64,000 nt of DNA from the NCBI GenBank assembly GCA_014773175.1, contig VXCM01000162.1:68556-132555 (forward strand). The letters run 5' to 3'. The notes under the pieces were generated by a model. The model saw only the letters and a program-made list of their open reading frames with translations. It was not told the origin of the DNA and searched no databases. The stretch's first letter is position 1; every line of letters begins with the position of its first letter. Origin of the DNA: Lucifuga dentata. Taxonomy: Eukaryota; Chordata; Actinopteri; Ophidiiformes; Bythitidae. Position numbers and translations under genes: made by a program. Positions 13,736-26,639 of this stretch are shown piece by piece.

Positions 13736-13880
13736 TTACTTTGAATCCCTCGCCATTCCTGGGCCAGCTGTAATCACCTGCAGCTGTTCACTTTGCTGCT
13801 TTTGCTGGCCATGATCTTCAAACACAGAGTTACTATTTTCAATGCAAATTATAGATTTCTAACAGCCTGACAGAAAAAGC
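13736..13880. promoter_or_regulatory. Candidate conserved non-coding element
   Basis: This compact block contains closely spaced CAGCTG and CACCTG E-boxes (GGGCCAGCTG, then TCACCTGCAGCTGTTC), a CTTTGCTGC word and ATGCAAAT. ATGCAAAT is the exact octamer-binding sequence for POU factors. Such clustering in a gene-poor region is typical of developmental enhancers. This is a guess from motif density; no alignment was possible. Confidence 0.25.
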
Positions 13881-14255
13881 CAGATTGCTATAAGTATTTA
13901 TCAAGTAGCAAAGTTGTTATATTTTCTTACTATTTTGTGACAATTATCACACATCCTGGCACACATCCACAAATAGCAAATCATTTGTTAAGTGTTAAGT
14001 TTCTATTGTTTAAGCTGTAGATTTTCCATTGATCTTTTACCCAGACTGAAAGCAGTGTAATGATTGAGTGAGGTACTGATTGAGCAGTGTCAGTTTCTCT
14101 GCTAACATTGCCGCTCTGTAAATATACTAAAATCTACCCTGAAGACATCAACCATACAAAAACTCCTATATTCTACTTTGATGGGACACTTGAATAGAAT
14201 GTTTATTTATCCTCTCATGTCTGACTGCAAAGAAGGAAGAGAGCCAGAAAAAGCA

Positions 14256-14282
14256 TGAGAGAGAGAGAGAGAGAGAGAGAGA
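14256..14282 (+). repeat. (GA)n microsatellite
   Basis: About 27 bp of GA dinucleotide following AAGCAT. Confidence 0.9.
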
Positions 14283-17200
14283 CCCTTTAAGAGCAGTAAG
14301 CTGCTCTTTGCCTGAGGACCTTGTCTGCTCTCACCTGCTCTGTTTGGCAGCAACGTAACAGCAAATTTTACACCGTCTGGGACACAAATTGGCATTCTGA
14401 ACTCTAGTTATTCCTGCAGTATAATCTAATTAAGACATTGCCACTGGGGTAGAAATCAGAGCATTATAAAGTTTGATAGACAGACAAACATAAAAGTGTC
14501 TGCAATTTTTACAGCATACTGGGCAGGATTTTAAAAATTCAGAGCCTTGGCTGGAAGAGGTTTGGGCTAACTGAATTAGCCCAACTACACGCTCTGTACT
14601 GACTATATGCGCCATATTAGATGCTGAAATATGAATGACTGTGTTTTCAGCTTTGAAGTCCAGCCAAAGATTTTCTGACTGACATTAGACATCCTGCCAT
14701 GTAAGAACAGGTGAACTATGTGCACTCTGGGTAGTTTTATTTTCATTCAAAGCATGGATAAGATCAGAGTGTCTTGGATTTCTCAGTTTTGCTATTTTTG
14801 TACGCCAGAACTGCAGAAAATGACATCTTCATAGTAACCATAAAAGGCTGGAAGATTTGCTTTTGGGAATGTGCTGTAGGTAGCAGATCACATTTCTCAA
14901 TCAATTTACATTCTTTTGAGAAGTATCTTTGTTAGATGTATCCATTGGAAATCACTTCCTATTCTATCTTATATGATTGTATTCACTATTGAGAAACTGT
15001 TTTTCTGTGTATTTCAAATGATAGCCTGTGACCTGTCTCTTGTCACTTTACAAACACTACATGGAGATACAGTGTGTCTGCAATGTGAGGCTAGCATCAA
15101 CCATTCTATCCTTTGTTTTAATCTATTGTCATGTGAGCCATCGGTTGAGTTAAACAATCTTGTTTTTGACAACAGAGAATAACAGTGCACGTTCACTGAA
15201 ATAAGCCGCACTGTTGCGTGATGCAGATCACGTTGCCTCAGTACAGAAATTCATATGAATTATCCAAAAAAAATTAATACCAGCAGACACTGTCAAACAT
15301 GTAGCCTACTTGTTGTAACTTTGCATTCAGTTCTGCCTTCATCTCAAAGCATGTATGTTTATCCACATGTAAATACCAGCTAAAATTTAAGATTCCTGTC
15401 ATAATTATATACAGCCCACTGGCAGAACAAAAGGCATACACACCATAATCTGAGTTATCATCAAGCTTCTGTTATGTCCTGCAAGTGTAGATTAACTTAA
15501 CTAGAAGTCATACTATTCGCCTACATTTTTAAACAGCAGCATTTTGTAGACATGTGCATCAATTTCACCACAATTTAGTAAGTCTATGAGCAGAAACTGC
15601 AGATTTAAAATTCTGTGTAACTAAATCAATACTGCCCTTGGAAATAATTGCTTATTTAATATTGTGCATCCCTAATTTCAGGGTACTGGTTGAAAAGCAG
15701 ACTGATCTGGAGATTTATATTTGTTATGCCAAACAGCAAGGTAAAATATTTCTTCTTTCTAAATATTTACTTACAACTTCACACAAAATAAAGCTCTTGG
15801 GCAATGTAATAGTTCAAATTAAGCTCATAACATCTATATAAAGTTTGGGTGCTCTTTGCTGTAAACTAGACAGCCCTCACATTTAAGCAAAGACGTTCAC
15901 TTTCATGGACACTGATTAAAAACACTGCACACGACAATAAACTGAATGACTGCTGACATTACATTTACATTACTAGAGCTACAAAGTGCTTCAAATAAGG
16001 TTTTTTTTCCCCTTTTTTTCCCCTGATCAGAACCACCAGCCTTCAAATATGAGTGATGAATAACTTGAAATAAAAAGGATATAAGATGTATTTTAAGAGC
16101 AGATAAGGTGAAAGGGCCTTTAGCCAGTTTTTCTTTCTTTATTCTAGCAGAGTGTTTTCTTTTGACCACTGTAAAAGCATTTAAACAAGAATACACCTTT
16201 GCCATAGTTTTAAACTAACTACCCCTCAGAGACTCTTTGCCCTGCAGTCCTCAGTTTGGCTCAGAATTCTGCTATCAGTCACACTGTGCAACGTGAATGT
16301 TGCCTTTTGAATTTGAATTTTTATTCTTCATTTGACATAATGTTCTTGACCATGCTTGAGATTGATTATGTGGTGGTTATGGAAGCACAGCAGCAGCCCT
16401 ATCAGCCTCCAGTTTCTTTCACAATTTCAAATGTTGGGGATGAGAACAGTCAACTGGTATGAGGTATCAAAAGCTTCTCAAAGCCACAAAAGTTTTCAAC
16501 CAATGTGTCTACAGTACAATACCACAGATCATTTAATGAAGCACCCCAGACACAGATACAGCTCAAACACAGGTATTCCTATTTACAGAAGCTCAGAGTG
16601 CTTTCAGAACACGAGTTACCACAGTAGATACAGTATACAGCATAGCTATCTCCTCTAAAATGTTTATCTAACAGTTGAATTATGTTAAAAAAAAACAAAA
16701 AAAAACAGACTTCTAAATAAGACAAAACATTACAGCACTCACACACAGCACAGTGTGGGGCCTTTTAAGAGCTAATAATAAGACTCTCTAAAATGTCAAG
16801 GACAGCTACATAAAATGTTAAAAGCAATAGTAAGCCACAGACATTTTCTAATACTGGAGAAACACAAAACAACACGGTAAGGGAGATGCCTCACAGATTA
16901 GGATATAATAAATCTGCTTCTGGGGAAAACATGACACAAAAGCTGTCAACTTAAAGAGGAAATACCCATCTCATATTCTGCCACAAGAGACAAATGTGAC
17001 CTCTGTATTCTCCAAACAATGGCAATACATCACTGCTCCGATTAGCCACATTACACACTGAATTTAGCCTTTCACATACTGTAATGATGCCAAAAAAAAA
17101 AACCACACACAAAAGCTTCCAACTGACAATTTGAGACCCTGTATGCCATCCAATACAAAAAAAAAAAAATCTACCATGCTCTAAGCCACAGTTCCTAAGT

Positions 17201-17849
17201 AGAATGTGACGTGTGTTCACTAACAAGGAGCTACTATGAAAAAAATATGTCAAAGGGATGATCATGCTATTCCATTTCTTCTAGACATTTAAATCAGAAA
17301 TTGTTTGCCAATACATTTTTTTCTTGTCAAAGTTACATTATTGTTGCACAGTGCTGCAGCCAGGCGCAGGGACTGTTTTGGAAACTTTATCTATGGGGAA
17401 ACTCTATACATTAGATTTGTCTACCAAACAGAACCTATTTATAGCAAAAAATGAAATGACCAAAATCAGATTGCTGTTTTCACAAGTCATGGCTGCTCAC
17501 CCTTTTGTCTTCTGCATCAGCTTTGGTGACAAGGGCACACAGGCAAAACTCTCACCCATTACCACAGAGACCAAAAGTTCAATTCTCAGAAGCACCTCTG
17601 GCTTCACTCTTACTTTCAGAATTCAAAAAGCTGGGAAAGTTGAGATCATCACTTTGTTACTATAGCCTCCTATTGGTTGCATCAGGATACTGGCACTGAG
17701 GTGAGAAATGGAAAGGATAATGTGAAACTCTGCATATGTTCTGCTCAGAGCTGCGCATAAGCGGTACTTCGGTACTGCCTGGAATGGCATCTAAAGTAAA
17801 ATGCGAGGCTGCTCTCCTGTAAATGTGCATTTGCATACCGAGCAGCCAC

Positions 17850-17850
<1 letters not shown>
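14283..17850. other. Unique sequence without recognised genes
   Basis: Short open frames only (60-113 codons), frequently overlapping on opposite strands and without domain signatures. Several A tracts occur (16690-16710, 17093-17103, 17158-17169). I find no RNA gene or transposon end. Confidence 0.5.

Positions 17851-17852
<2 letters not shown>

Positions 17853-17901
<49 letters not shown>
17853..17901 (+). repeat. (GA)n microsatellite
   Basis: About 48 bp of perfect AG dinucleotide. Long frames on both strands run through it and are repeat artefacts. Confidence 0.95.
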
Positions 17902-17904
<3 letters not shown>

Positions 17905-17989
17905 CAGCTAAGTATGTCTCCCTGTCGCTCTGTGTCTTTCTCTCTTCATCTTTGTACATCTTCCTCCTGTATCTCTTTGGGTGTCTGTG

Positions 17990-18175
17990 CCCCCCCTCCC
18001 CGAGTTTGATTCTATTGAAATTAATTGGATTGCCATGAAATTTCGCTGTTATAAATGCACATGCGAGCAGGACCAAAGGCGTGTTCTCCCATCCTGAGCA
18101 TATTAACCTGATTATAGAAGTACATCCTACTTCCTGCTTACTGCCCCCCGCTCCACCCCTGCTGGCAGGTGAGAA
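17990..18175. promoter_or_regulatory. Candidate conserved non-coding element
   Basis: Unlike its AT-rich flanks, this block is non-repetitive and of mixed composition. Its words include GAAATTAATTGGATTGCCAT (homeodomain TAATTG core), TTTCGCTGTTATAAATGC and AGCATATTAACCTGATTAT. Position beside a GA microsatellite and lack of a coding signature fit an enhancer-like element in a gene desert. Conservation cannot be measured here, so this is a hypothesis. Confidence 0.3.
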
Positions 18176-18655
18176 GAAGCAAACAGATAAAAAGAGGTGA
18201 ATGTTTTCTATCTGATTATCTACAGCCAAATGTTAAAACAATAATGTAATGTAATATAAGTATTTGAATGTAGCAACAAGGAAAAGTTTTGCAAACAGTC
18301 CCTGCATTATCCAACTCAACTGCATTACTATGCAATTATAACCAAACTATGACCAAAAAAAAAAGAAAGAGAAAGATGATAAAATCTTTACAGCGATTAG
18401 TAGTGATTGGTAGAAAATCATTCAATTAATAGTTAATGAGCTAAAGCATGTCTGTTGATGCTTCACAATGGTTTGAGCCTTGTGATGTGTAGATTACTTT
18501 GTATAATATCATGTACTTTGATGTCAATCGTGTACAGAAAATGTGTTTGTTAGAGAAGTAAAGCAGATGCACTGTTCTCATTCAGTGTTTTAAATTATGT
18601 TTCTCCAATTAACAATAATCTGTTCATTTCTCTATTTGTCTTTTTGTTTTTTAGG

Positions 18656-18698
18656 AAAGCTGAGCTGATCAAGGATTTCATTCATCCTTATTAGCATG
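18656..18698 (+). other. Possible terminal exon with splice acceptor
   Basis: A strong polypyrimidine run (TTGTCTTTTTGTTTTTTAG) precedes a frame reading KAELIKDFIHPY and then TAG. The acceptor is good, but the coding part is only 12 codons, I do not recognise the peptide, and no upstream exon is visible. It could equally be an acceptor of a non-coding transcript or chance. Confidence 0.15.
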
Positions 18699-19059
18699 TT
18701 GGAAGAGGTCCTGGGATCTGCGTATTAATTTACTGTTTATGTAATGCTGCTTTTGTTGAGTCAGCTTTAAAAAATGTCATTTACTTTCTCAAACCTTAAA
18801 GCTTGACCATTCTTTTGTTCAAATCTCTTTCTTTTGGCACAGTAGCAATAATGGCTCAATTTAATTTAAAAATTTGGTGTATACTGCATATGAATATAAC
18901 TCTGGAAAACAGAATGGAACCGTATAACAATATCCTGCAGACATAAAATCCCATTCTTCTTTCATAATTCCACGTGGTAAATTTCCTGAGACCCTAACGA
19001 GAAAGAATGAAAGATGAACTAAGCATGAAAATGGCTGCTGGGTTTTTTCGCCTTCCCCT

Positions 19060-19455
19060 TCTCCTCATCCTATGCTAGGGTTGTTATTAATTTTATTTAA
19101 TTATCCCAAAAAGCTCTTTTTACACTGGGCCATCTCTGCCTGTGTCCTACTCCCACTGTGTGAGCTTTGTAATTTAATAAAGCCTCATTTAAGAGAGAAG
19201 TTGATTAAAAAATTAAGCTTCAGTGATCACCACAGCCTGAGCCCTCCCCGTCTCATGAAAAGATCCAATATTTCATATTATGAACATGTCGGGCAGAAAT
19301 TATCACCGCAGGACAAGTTAATGCTCTCCATACAACCGTATAACTGTGACAGCACCACTATGGAGAATGTCCCACTAAAAACACGGAGAGTGACAGTTTT
19401 CTTCTCCTGTTGTCCCTGCTGTCTGCCTATCATCCGCAAGTTAATTTATTAATTC
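19060..19455. promoter_or_regulatory. Candidate conserved non-coding element
   Basis: The sequence is dense in TAAT/ATTA homeodomain cores: TTATTAATTTTATTTAATTA, GTAATTTAATAAAGC and GATTAAAAAATTAAGC. It continues into a mixed-composition block with ATTATGAACATGTCGGGCAG. It also contains an open plus frame of 126 codons (19072-19452) that lacks any domain I recognise. I favour a regulatory element over a gene because the residues look like translated AT-rich DNA. This is not demonstrated. Confidence 0.3.
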
Positions 19456-19984
19456 AGAATTTATATTTTCCCTACATCTTCTGACAGCAGGTAATTGCCA
19501 AAACTTGTCTTACAAGGCTGTGAAGGATATTTCTGCAATTTCTACCTCTTTGGAGTGAATGATGTCACTGTGCTGCAACCCTGAATGGGGGAGAGAAAGG
19601 GAAATTCCAGCCTCCTGCCCTCTGCTTGGTTTCACTGTAGAAAATTGCACCAATGGCCTAATTACTTATACACAGCATCCAGACTCTTTGAAATACAATC
19701 TCCCTAACTTATCCCATCTGTGCGGCAAAGTGTGCACATGCACACAAACTCAGTGATATGGAAAATATGCAAGCTGTCAATTCCTATTGTAAGAGAAAGA
19801 AAAAATTCAATGACAAACACAATATCTTCACTGCAGCTTAAAGTTAAATACCTTCTCACTGCAGGAGAAACATTATCCACACAATTAATGCTCAAAAATT
19901 ATAGCCTGGATCTACTGGCAGTTTTGAACCATAAGTTATTGATTTGGAAATGAAAACCTGTACTCTTCAAGGTTAAATCCAGTC

Positions 19985-20125
19985 CACCCTCATTACTGCT
20001 CTGTCCTTGAGAGGCCCGCGCCAGGGCTGCTGCAAGGAGCAGAGAGGACTGCTTTAATGAAGGTGAATTTAATGGGATTTAATGTAGCTGGGGGCAATGG
20101 AGCACCAGAGATATGGTTTTAACAA
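19985..20125. promoter_or_regulatory. Candidate conserved non-coding element
   Basis: A GC-richer island (GAGGCCCGCGCCAGGGCTGC) is followed by GAATTTAATGGGATTTAATG, a tandem of two TTTAATG homeodomain-like words. Composition departs sharply from the flanks and it is not a simple repeat. Enhancer-like function is inference only. Confidence 0.25.
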
Positions 20126-23100
20126 AGAGCAAGGGACCAAGGGTGCAGCCCAGAGAGCAGCCATTTTCCTTTCTCTTTATTTATTTCACATTTGGCCAAC
20201 CAGAGTAAAAGCACGTCATGTTTTAGTCTGAGTCAGCCCCAAGACTCAGTGGGTTCACTTCTGCAGTCAGGACAGTATGGGCTTGAAGCTTTTCACCTTA
20301 TTATTCACACAGACATTGCATAGCATGGTGTCATTTTTATAGATTAAACAAGATGAAAAAAGACAGAAAGCATATCAATCTTTTTTCAAGGTAGTGTGTC
20401 AAACATTTGATCCTCACTATTGCTTTTAGTAGCATTAAAACACCTGTAGAGGAGAGTTTTAACACTGCTGAAAGAAAGAGACAAGACTATTGAGTGGAAA
20501 TGCTAGTTGAGATAATGTGATGACATCAAAGCAGCATTCCACACTCACAAGTACAACAACTTCTGATACAACATTAACAACTGCAGTACAAATTGTAGAT
20601 ATTTTCTAGTTGGTATTACGTACAGCAAGTCCCTCATCCATTACAGTATGCTGTTGAGACAGCAGGTAAGCTACTCTCTCTTTTCTTACTGCGTGGATGG
20701 ACTAGCCTATTGCATCATTCAGCGCAGGGCTCTCCAGTTGGGCTTTGTGTGGATGCCTTAGGCTGCTTCACAGAAAGCTTGAGGATAAGCAGCGTTCCAA
20801 CATTTTTTATGTTTTAACCTGGTTCCATTATTAATTGTGTGGAGCTCTCACAAACACTGAATCCCATTTGCTTCATGAAGCTTGGCCCTTCAGCTGGGAG
20901 GTCATGGATCACATGGCTGTGCCTTTAGCTTTTGTAAGCTTAATGCGAACAATGTGTTCTTTCTGCAAATAACATCAATAGCATGCTCCTAGAGTAATGC
21001 CTCATAAATATGCCAAAATCCTGAAAAGCAAAAAAAATTTCATACCTGGTCTTGATCCCACTGCACAGTTTCTCTTTTTTCCTTTATTTTTTCTGCTCCA
21101 TTTTCTTCCCTCTCTGCAAATCTGTCGGATGGCTGCTAGTTCACAAAAAAAAGAAGGAAAAGGAAAAGATACTTTTATAAATGCCAACATCATGATATAA
21201 TTCATAAAGTGTGCATTATCAGTACCGATTCTTGATGCTCACACAGAGCCATCTGGCAAACTCATTACTGGCCATTGCTGTCTGCTGTTAACAGATTAAA
21301 AATTAACTGCTTTTCTATCTCTCATTTTATCTCTCACTCACCAAGACACAAGTAAGAAAGAGGTCTTATGTTGTGCTTAGTTTGAATAATACACATCTAA
21401 CTGCTTTTTAAAAGCCAAACCACACTGATGATACGCCAATTTATGTTTTATTTTGTAGTTTATGAGTAGGACTATGTAGGCCTTTCACAATTAAAAACCT
21501 CTGTGAAAGGTACCCAAGGTAGCACCATGTACATGCACCACCTAATTAATGTTCAGGCATGCTTTGTAACTGACTGATCCACTGCCAAGTTCAGCATGTG
21601 CAGATATGATGTTTCAGTGGAGGTCACTAGGAAATGAGGAAGGGGTAGAGGCAATCCAGTCTGCCCTTAGTCTGTCCTGAGACATTTGAGAACATTTGAG
21701 AAAGGATCCAGGAAGCTTGCATGACGGGTACAAACCCTTAACCAAAGATCACTAACAATTCAACTGCATACAGTCAAGCCACAGAATAATAAACCTGATA
21801 GCAGGCCAATTATTAGCATCCATGCATCCCATATGAAAGTTATTTACTGTCCACATGATGCAAATTAAGGTTTTGCTTAGCACTTCTGCCTTTTATGTTC
21901 CTCTGTCAGTATGATCATGGTGTCTCTTCATAAAAAGTGACACTTTGTATAGATTCTGTTTCAACCGTTTCAAAATCAATGGTCTCAAATGTTGGTATAA
22001 AGAAAATAATGCCAACACCCATTAAAACAAAGTTAATGCAAAATCACATAGGAAAGACAGGGATTGGTTAATAGCCTGTTCCAGCTTTTATTGAGTAATG
22101 CTGATAATGTGAATGGAAAAGGAGAAAACTATTTCTTCCACCCAAAGCTCCCCTTTTGACCTGTAACCACAGAAACCTTTTCCAGATTTTTTTTCTTTTT
22201 TTCCTGAGAGATGTCATCTGCATTTGCAAATGGACTTTTGGAACCTTATCAATTCATGTTAATTCTTAAAAATTACTAAACAGCTGTGATGGCAATAAAA
22301 CAAGCAGTATAGTTCACACATCTGCATTTTCCATTTAATCTTTGACTTTCATTCATACTGTCTGTAATCCCTCAAACATAACTAATGAGAAACATTAAGT
22401 ACAAGTTTGGGAGCAAGTGGTTTCAATTAAAAAGCTGCTTCATGGAAGACTCTGGGAAGAGGGAGTTTTTTAATCATTCCTCAGAGTACCCTGCATGTTT
22501 TCCTTTTACTTGCAATTGTGAACATACACTCATTTTCACAAGCAAAACAAAAATGAGAGAGGTTCATGCACAGTTCAGAATTCAAATCATATTTCTCAGC
22601 TTACTCTTTTGTAACAGCAAATATGCTAAAGTACAGCTTCAAAATGACCTATCAGTCATGACCTATGTCAGTGAAGCTGATACACGATGTCCAGGGTTTC
22701 AAATATTCTTTTATGGTGTTTAGATTTTTTTTTAAGTAATAAGCAATATTTTTTATATGAACACTGAATCACGACTCCCATTTCTGTGAAACACTTGCTA
22801 GAATTAGCACTTAACTATGCAGCTGTGTTTCATATTACACTTTCCATCATCCAGAGTGTCTCACAAAGCAGGATTACTTATGTTATCCAGATAAGTTTGC
22901 TGAATAAAACCAGCATAGCTTTGTTAAACTTCAGTGTTTCACATTTGAGAAGGTACTAGCTTTTACTCCGCAAAGCTGTTTCAAGTCCAATTTATTTGAA
23001 TGGCCCGATGCAATGTCTGAAAGGGCTTTACAGGCCCAACCCATGCTCTCAAGGAAGATGAGAAAAATGCTGTAAAACCCTTGGCATATAAGAAAAAATT

Positions 23101-23680
23101 CTAAGAAACCCTGGGAATACAAAGCGAGATCCTCTCTCCTCTAAAAGAGGGGGAAGCAGGCAATTATAGAAAAGTAAAACAATGTTGTAATGCAATACAT
23201 ACAGTATACTGTATATAATACAATAAAATATAACTATGATACAGTAAGACAATTTATAAAAATGTACTGAAATACAAATGTTGTCCACCTGAATTGTGAT
23301 TTGTGAGTCAGGCTCTTGCACTAACAAAACCAAAACCATGATACTTGATGTAAAAGCTGAGTTTCCAGTTTGTTCTTGCAAACACCTTATCCACACACAG
23401 CTGTTTCCAACAAAAATCTCCATAAACACCATACACTAAAGGATCATACAGGCGATAGTGTAGTTTGAGCCCAAAATACGTATATTATAACCTGCTTACA
23501 TCAACCATTTCCCAAAACATACTCCTAGAGCAGCACATTTCAGATTTTTCCCCCCTACCCTCCAGACTGTCACAGCATTCAGTTCATTCTAGTGCATATG
23601 CTATTAAAATCAAGCAGAGATTTCAAACATTTGTTTGGTCAGTAATCCATCACAGCACAGGTCTTGGCTAAGGGTTGGAA
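20126..23680. other. Unique AT-rich sequence
   Basis: No gene is supported. Short frames on both strands overlap and lack motifs. A run of short TA-rich words (ACAGTATACTGTATA) lies near 23205-23220. Confidence 0.5.
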
Positions 23681-23785
23681 TGTGACGTCATCCCTAGTGC
23701 ATTTTGGGAACTTCCACCATATTTGGAGGCTGCTGAAGAGCTAACCATTAACTGCATTTACCGTTGCTTTGTGTCCAGTGTCATT

Positions 23786-24447
23786 AGGTGGGTTTCCGTT
23801 CAACTATTTTTATGCAAATAATGAATATGCGCATTAGAAAGCCTGGATGAAAACACCATTAATTTGCAGTAACTCCAAAATGCGCATTAAAAATTTATGC
23901 GCTTAGTAGAGGTGGATCAACTGATTATTTGCATGAGACGAAATGTGAATAAAGTGGATGGAAACAGTTTATTGGCATTAAGATGAGCACGCACGTACAC
24001 ACACACACACACCTCAGAAGAGCAGGTAGTTGTTAGCAAGCGCCTGCAGAACGAATGGTCCAATCGTGATTAGTTATATCCGAAAAACGTATAAATTTTT
24101 CACAAATAAATCGTGTAAACGATCGTTTTACCCACACAAAATTTCACCCACCACGCGGTACACTTAAGTTGAGTTTATAGAGCGCCAACGCACTATCGTT
24201 AGCATTGCTATAGCTTGTTGGCTGCATTTATAAGGCGTGTATAACTGCATATGGGCTTCCACACCAAGGGTTTCATTTAAACTCTGCATGCTGTGTGTTT
24301 TGCTGTGGACATTAGTTTATGTAGGATGAAATCACCTCTGAGATAATTAGCATAACGTAGTTGATGGAAACCATCAGTTCGCATTTCATTTAATCGAATA
24401 ACCAGAAATGCTCATTAAAAATGCGAATAAGTTAGATGGAAATGCAG
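23786..24447. mobile_element. MITE-like cluster with GTTTCCATCCAACT termini
   Basis: The left end reads GGTTTCCGTTCAACTATTTT. A complementary end, AATAAAGTGGATGGAAACAG, occurs at 23948-23967, closing a unit of about 175 bp. Two more related ends follow: GTTGATGGAAACC at about 24360 and GCGAATAAGTTAGATGGAAA at about 24423-24442. The GTTTCCATCCA/TGGATGGAAAC pair with adjacent GCGAATA/TATGCGC words is a recurrent terminal signature of fish non-autonomous DNA elements. I interpret this as one element of about 660 bp with internal copies of its ends, or two nested copies. No transposase is present. A CA microsatellite (23996-24013) sits inside. Confidence 0.5.
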
Positions 24448-24523
24448 CAAGAGTCTGTTCTTTAATACTTTTACGTACATACTTTAATACTTTTACAATC
24501 AGAATATTGCTGCACCACCCGAT

Positions 24524-25577
24524 CAAGAGATTCTGGTCGGAGCAATATGGCGGAAAACCATGGATATCCACCAGAAAGGTCCACGGAAAACAACCAATAA
24601 TGTTCACGTTATCTCGTCTTCCCCGGAAGTAGTTTCCCAGGCCGGAAGTAATTTGTAGACCAAAAGTAAACTTAAAAAAATAAAAGTTTATAAATTGAAT
24701 ATGTTACTATATACAAATAGATGTACATTTTGCTACATTTTACCAAGCTTTTGCTTCTCAGCATTACAAAATTAAGTGCCTTAAATTTTTAAAAGTTATA
24801 TTTAATAAATGACATTGCTAAATTTTATTTTGGTATAACTAACTTACAATTCATTACAAAGTGGGTAAAAACCCAATGTGATAGAATTTACATGTATTTT
24901 GACAATATTAAAATTTCAGTATATGTCAGTGATGTCCAAAACCTCTACATTTGAGTAATTAAGTTTATTAATACATTAGTTAATCTTTTGAAATAAGCAA
25001 TTTCCCAACTGACAATATTCTCAATATCTGTAACATACTGCAGTAAAGTAGAATAATCAACTTCACTGTCTAACCTGATTGTAAATAGATGAAAACATTT
25101 CTGAAAGTATTGTGTTCAATTAACAATTATACAAAATTACTCAATTTTGTTAAAATTAGTAGGTTATTATGGCTTGATATCCCATATTTTACAATTATGT
25201 GTTGATGCACATAATTGATGTTTGAATTTTAAAGAGCAGTTTTTATATTATAACTTTTCTAAACTATCATGGACATAAATTAAACACGAGTGTAACATAG
25301 TAAGATAATAATTATGAAAAAGGCCATATCTGAAACACATTTCTATACTTTTATTATAATGTAAATCCATATAACAGGGCTTTTTCAACCCCAACTGTCA
25401 TATTTCTCCATACTTTCTGTTACCTGAAAAACACAAATAGAGCAATTAGATAGCAAATAGGCAACATTTGTCAACACTTTAAGATTTTAAATCACATCAG
25501 ACACATTTAAAAATGGACAACCAGACTCCACGCTAAATTACAAGGACACTTAACCTCAAAAAGTTTTCAAAAAATGA
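24524..25577 (+). repeat. Left arm of large palindrome (foldback element)
   Basis: This arm of about 1.05 kb is the reverse complement of 25662-26622. It starts with CAAGAGATTCTGGTCGGAGC followed by AATATGGCGGAAAACCAT and ends with TTAACCTCAAAAAGTTTTC. Base-by-base comparison of sampled blocks (TAGACCAAAAGTAAAC..., GAATATGTTACTATATACAA, TTGCTTCTCAGCATTACAAA) shows roughly 90% or better pairing. The arm carries an extra segment of about 55 bp, around 24570-24625, that the other arm lacks. There is no coding capacity. Confidence 0.9.
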
Positions 25578-25661
25578 TATAGAACAAAAATTTTAAATTC
25601 TTTCAAAACATAAAGGGGTGCATTTTATAAGCTTAAATGAAATATACCCACATAATGAATT

Positions 25662-26622
25662 TTCATTTTTTGAAAACTCTTTGAGGTTAAGTGTGCTTGT
25701 AATTTAGAGTGGAGTCTGGTTGTCCAGTTTTAAATGTGTCTGTGATTTAAATGCTTAAAGTGTTGTCAAATGAAAGAATGAAGAAATATGACCGTTGGAG
25801 CTGGAGTTGAAAAAGCCCTGTTACATGGATTTACATTATAATAAAAATACAGAAATGTGTTTCATATATGGCCTTTTTCATAATTATTATCTTACTATGT
25901 TACACTCGTGTATAAATTATGTCCATGATAGTTTAGAAAACCTATAATATAAAAACTGCTCTTTAAAATTCAAACATCAATTATGTGCACATCCTTATCA
26001 ACAAATAATTGTAAAATATGGGATATCAAGTCATAATAACCTACAAACTCTGACAAAATTGAGTAATTTTCTATAATTGCTAATTCAACACACGATACTT
26101 TCAGAAATGTTTTCATCTATTGACAATCAGGTTAGACAGTGGAGTTGATTATTCGACTTTGGATGGTAAACAATACTGCAGTATGTTAGGATACTGAGAA
26201 TATTGTCAGCTGGGAATGCTTATTTCAAAAGATTCACTAATGTATTAATAAACTTAATTACTCAAATGTGGACATTTTGTATACTCAAATTTTAATATTG
26301 TCAAAATATATGTAAATGCTATCAAATTGGTTTTTACCTAATTTGCAATGAATTGTAAGTAGTTATACCAAAATAAAATTTAGCAATGTTATTTATTAAA
26401 TATAACTTTTAAAAATTTAAGGAACTTAATTTTGTAATGCTGAGAAGCAAAAGCTGGGCAAAATGTAGCAAAATGTGCTTAAATTTGTATATAGTAACAT
26501 ATTCAATTTGTAAACTTTTATTTTTTTAAATTTACTTTTGGTCTACAAATTACTTCCAGCCTGGGAAACTACTTCTGGATGTCAATGGTTTTCCGCCATA
26601 TTGCTCCAACTAGTATCTCTTG
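25662..26622 (-). repeat. Right arm of large palindrome (foldback element)
   Basis: This is the inverted partner of the left arm, ending GGTTTTCCGCCATATTGCTC and then CAACTAGTATCTCTTG. The two arms are separated by an unpaired loop of about 85 bp (25578-25661). Overall the structure is a near-perfect inverted repeat of about 2.1 kb. Very long terminal inverted repeats around a small loop define foldback elements, and an inverted duplication of host sequence could look the same. The high arm identity suggests a young structure or ongoing gene conversion between the arms. Confidence 0.9.
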
Positions 26623-26639
26623 CATAATCACGTCTAGCT

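Noticed and set aside
17660..18229. 189-codon minus-strand open frame
   Set aside because: Its middle is the GA microsatellite translated as Ser/Leu repeats, and the ends have no domain.
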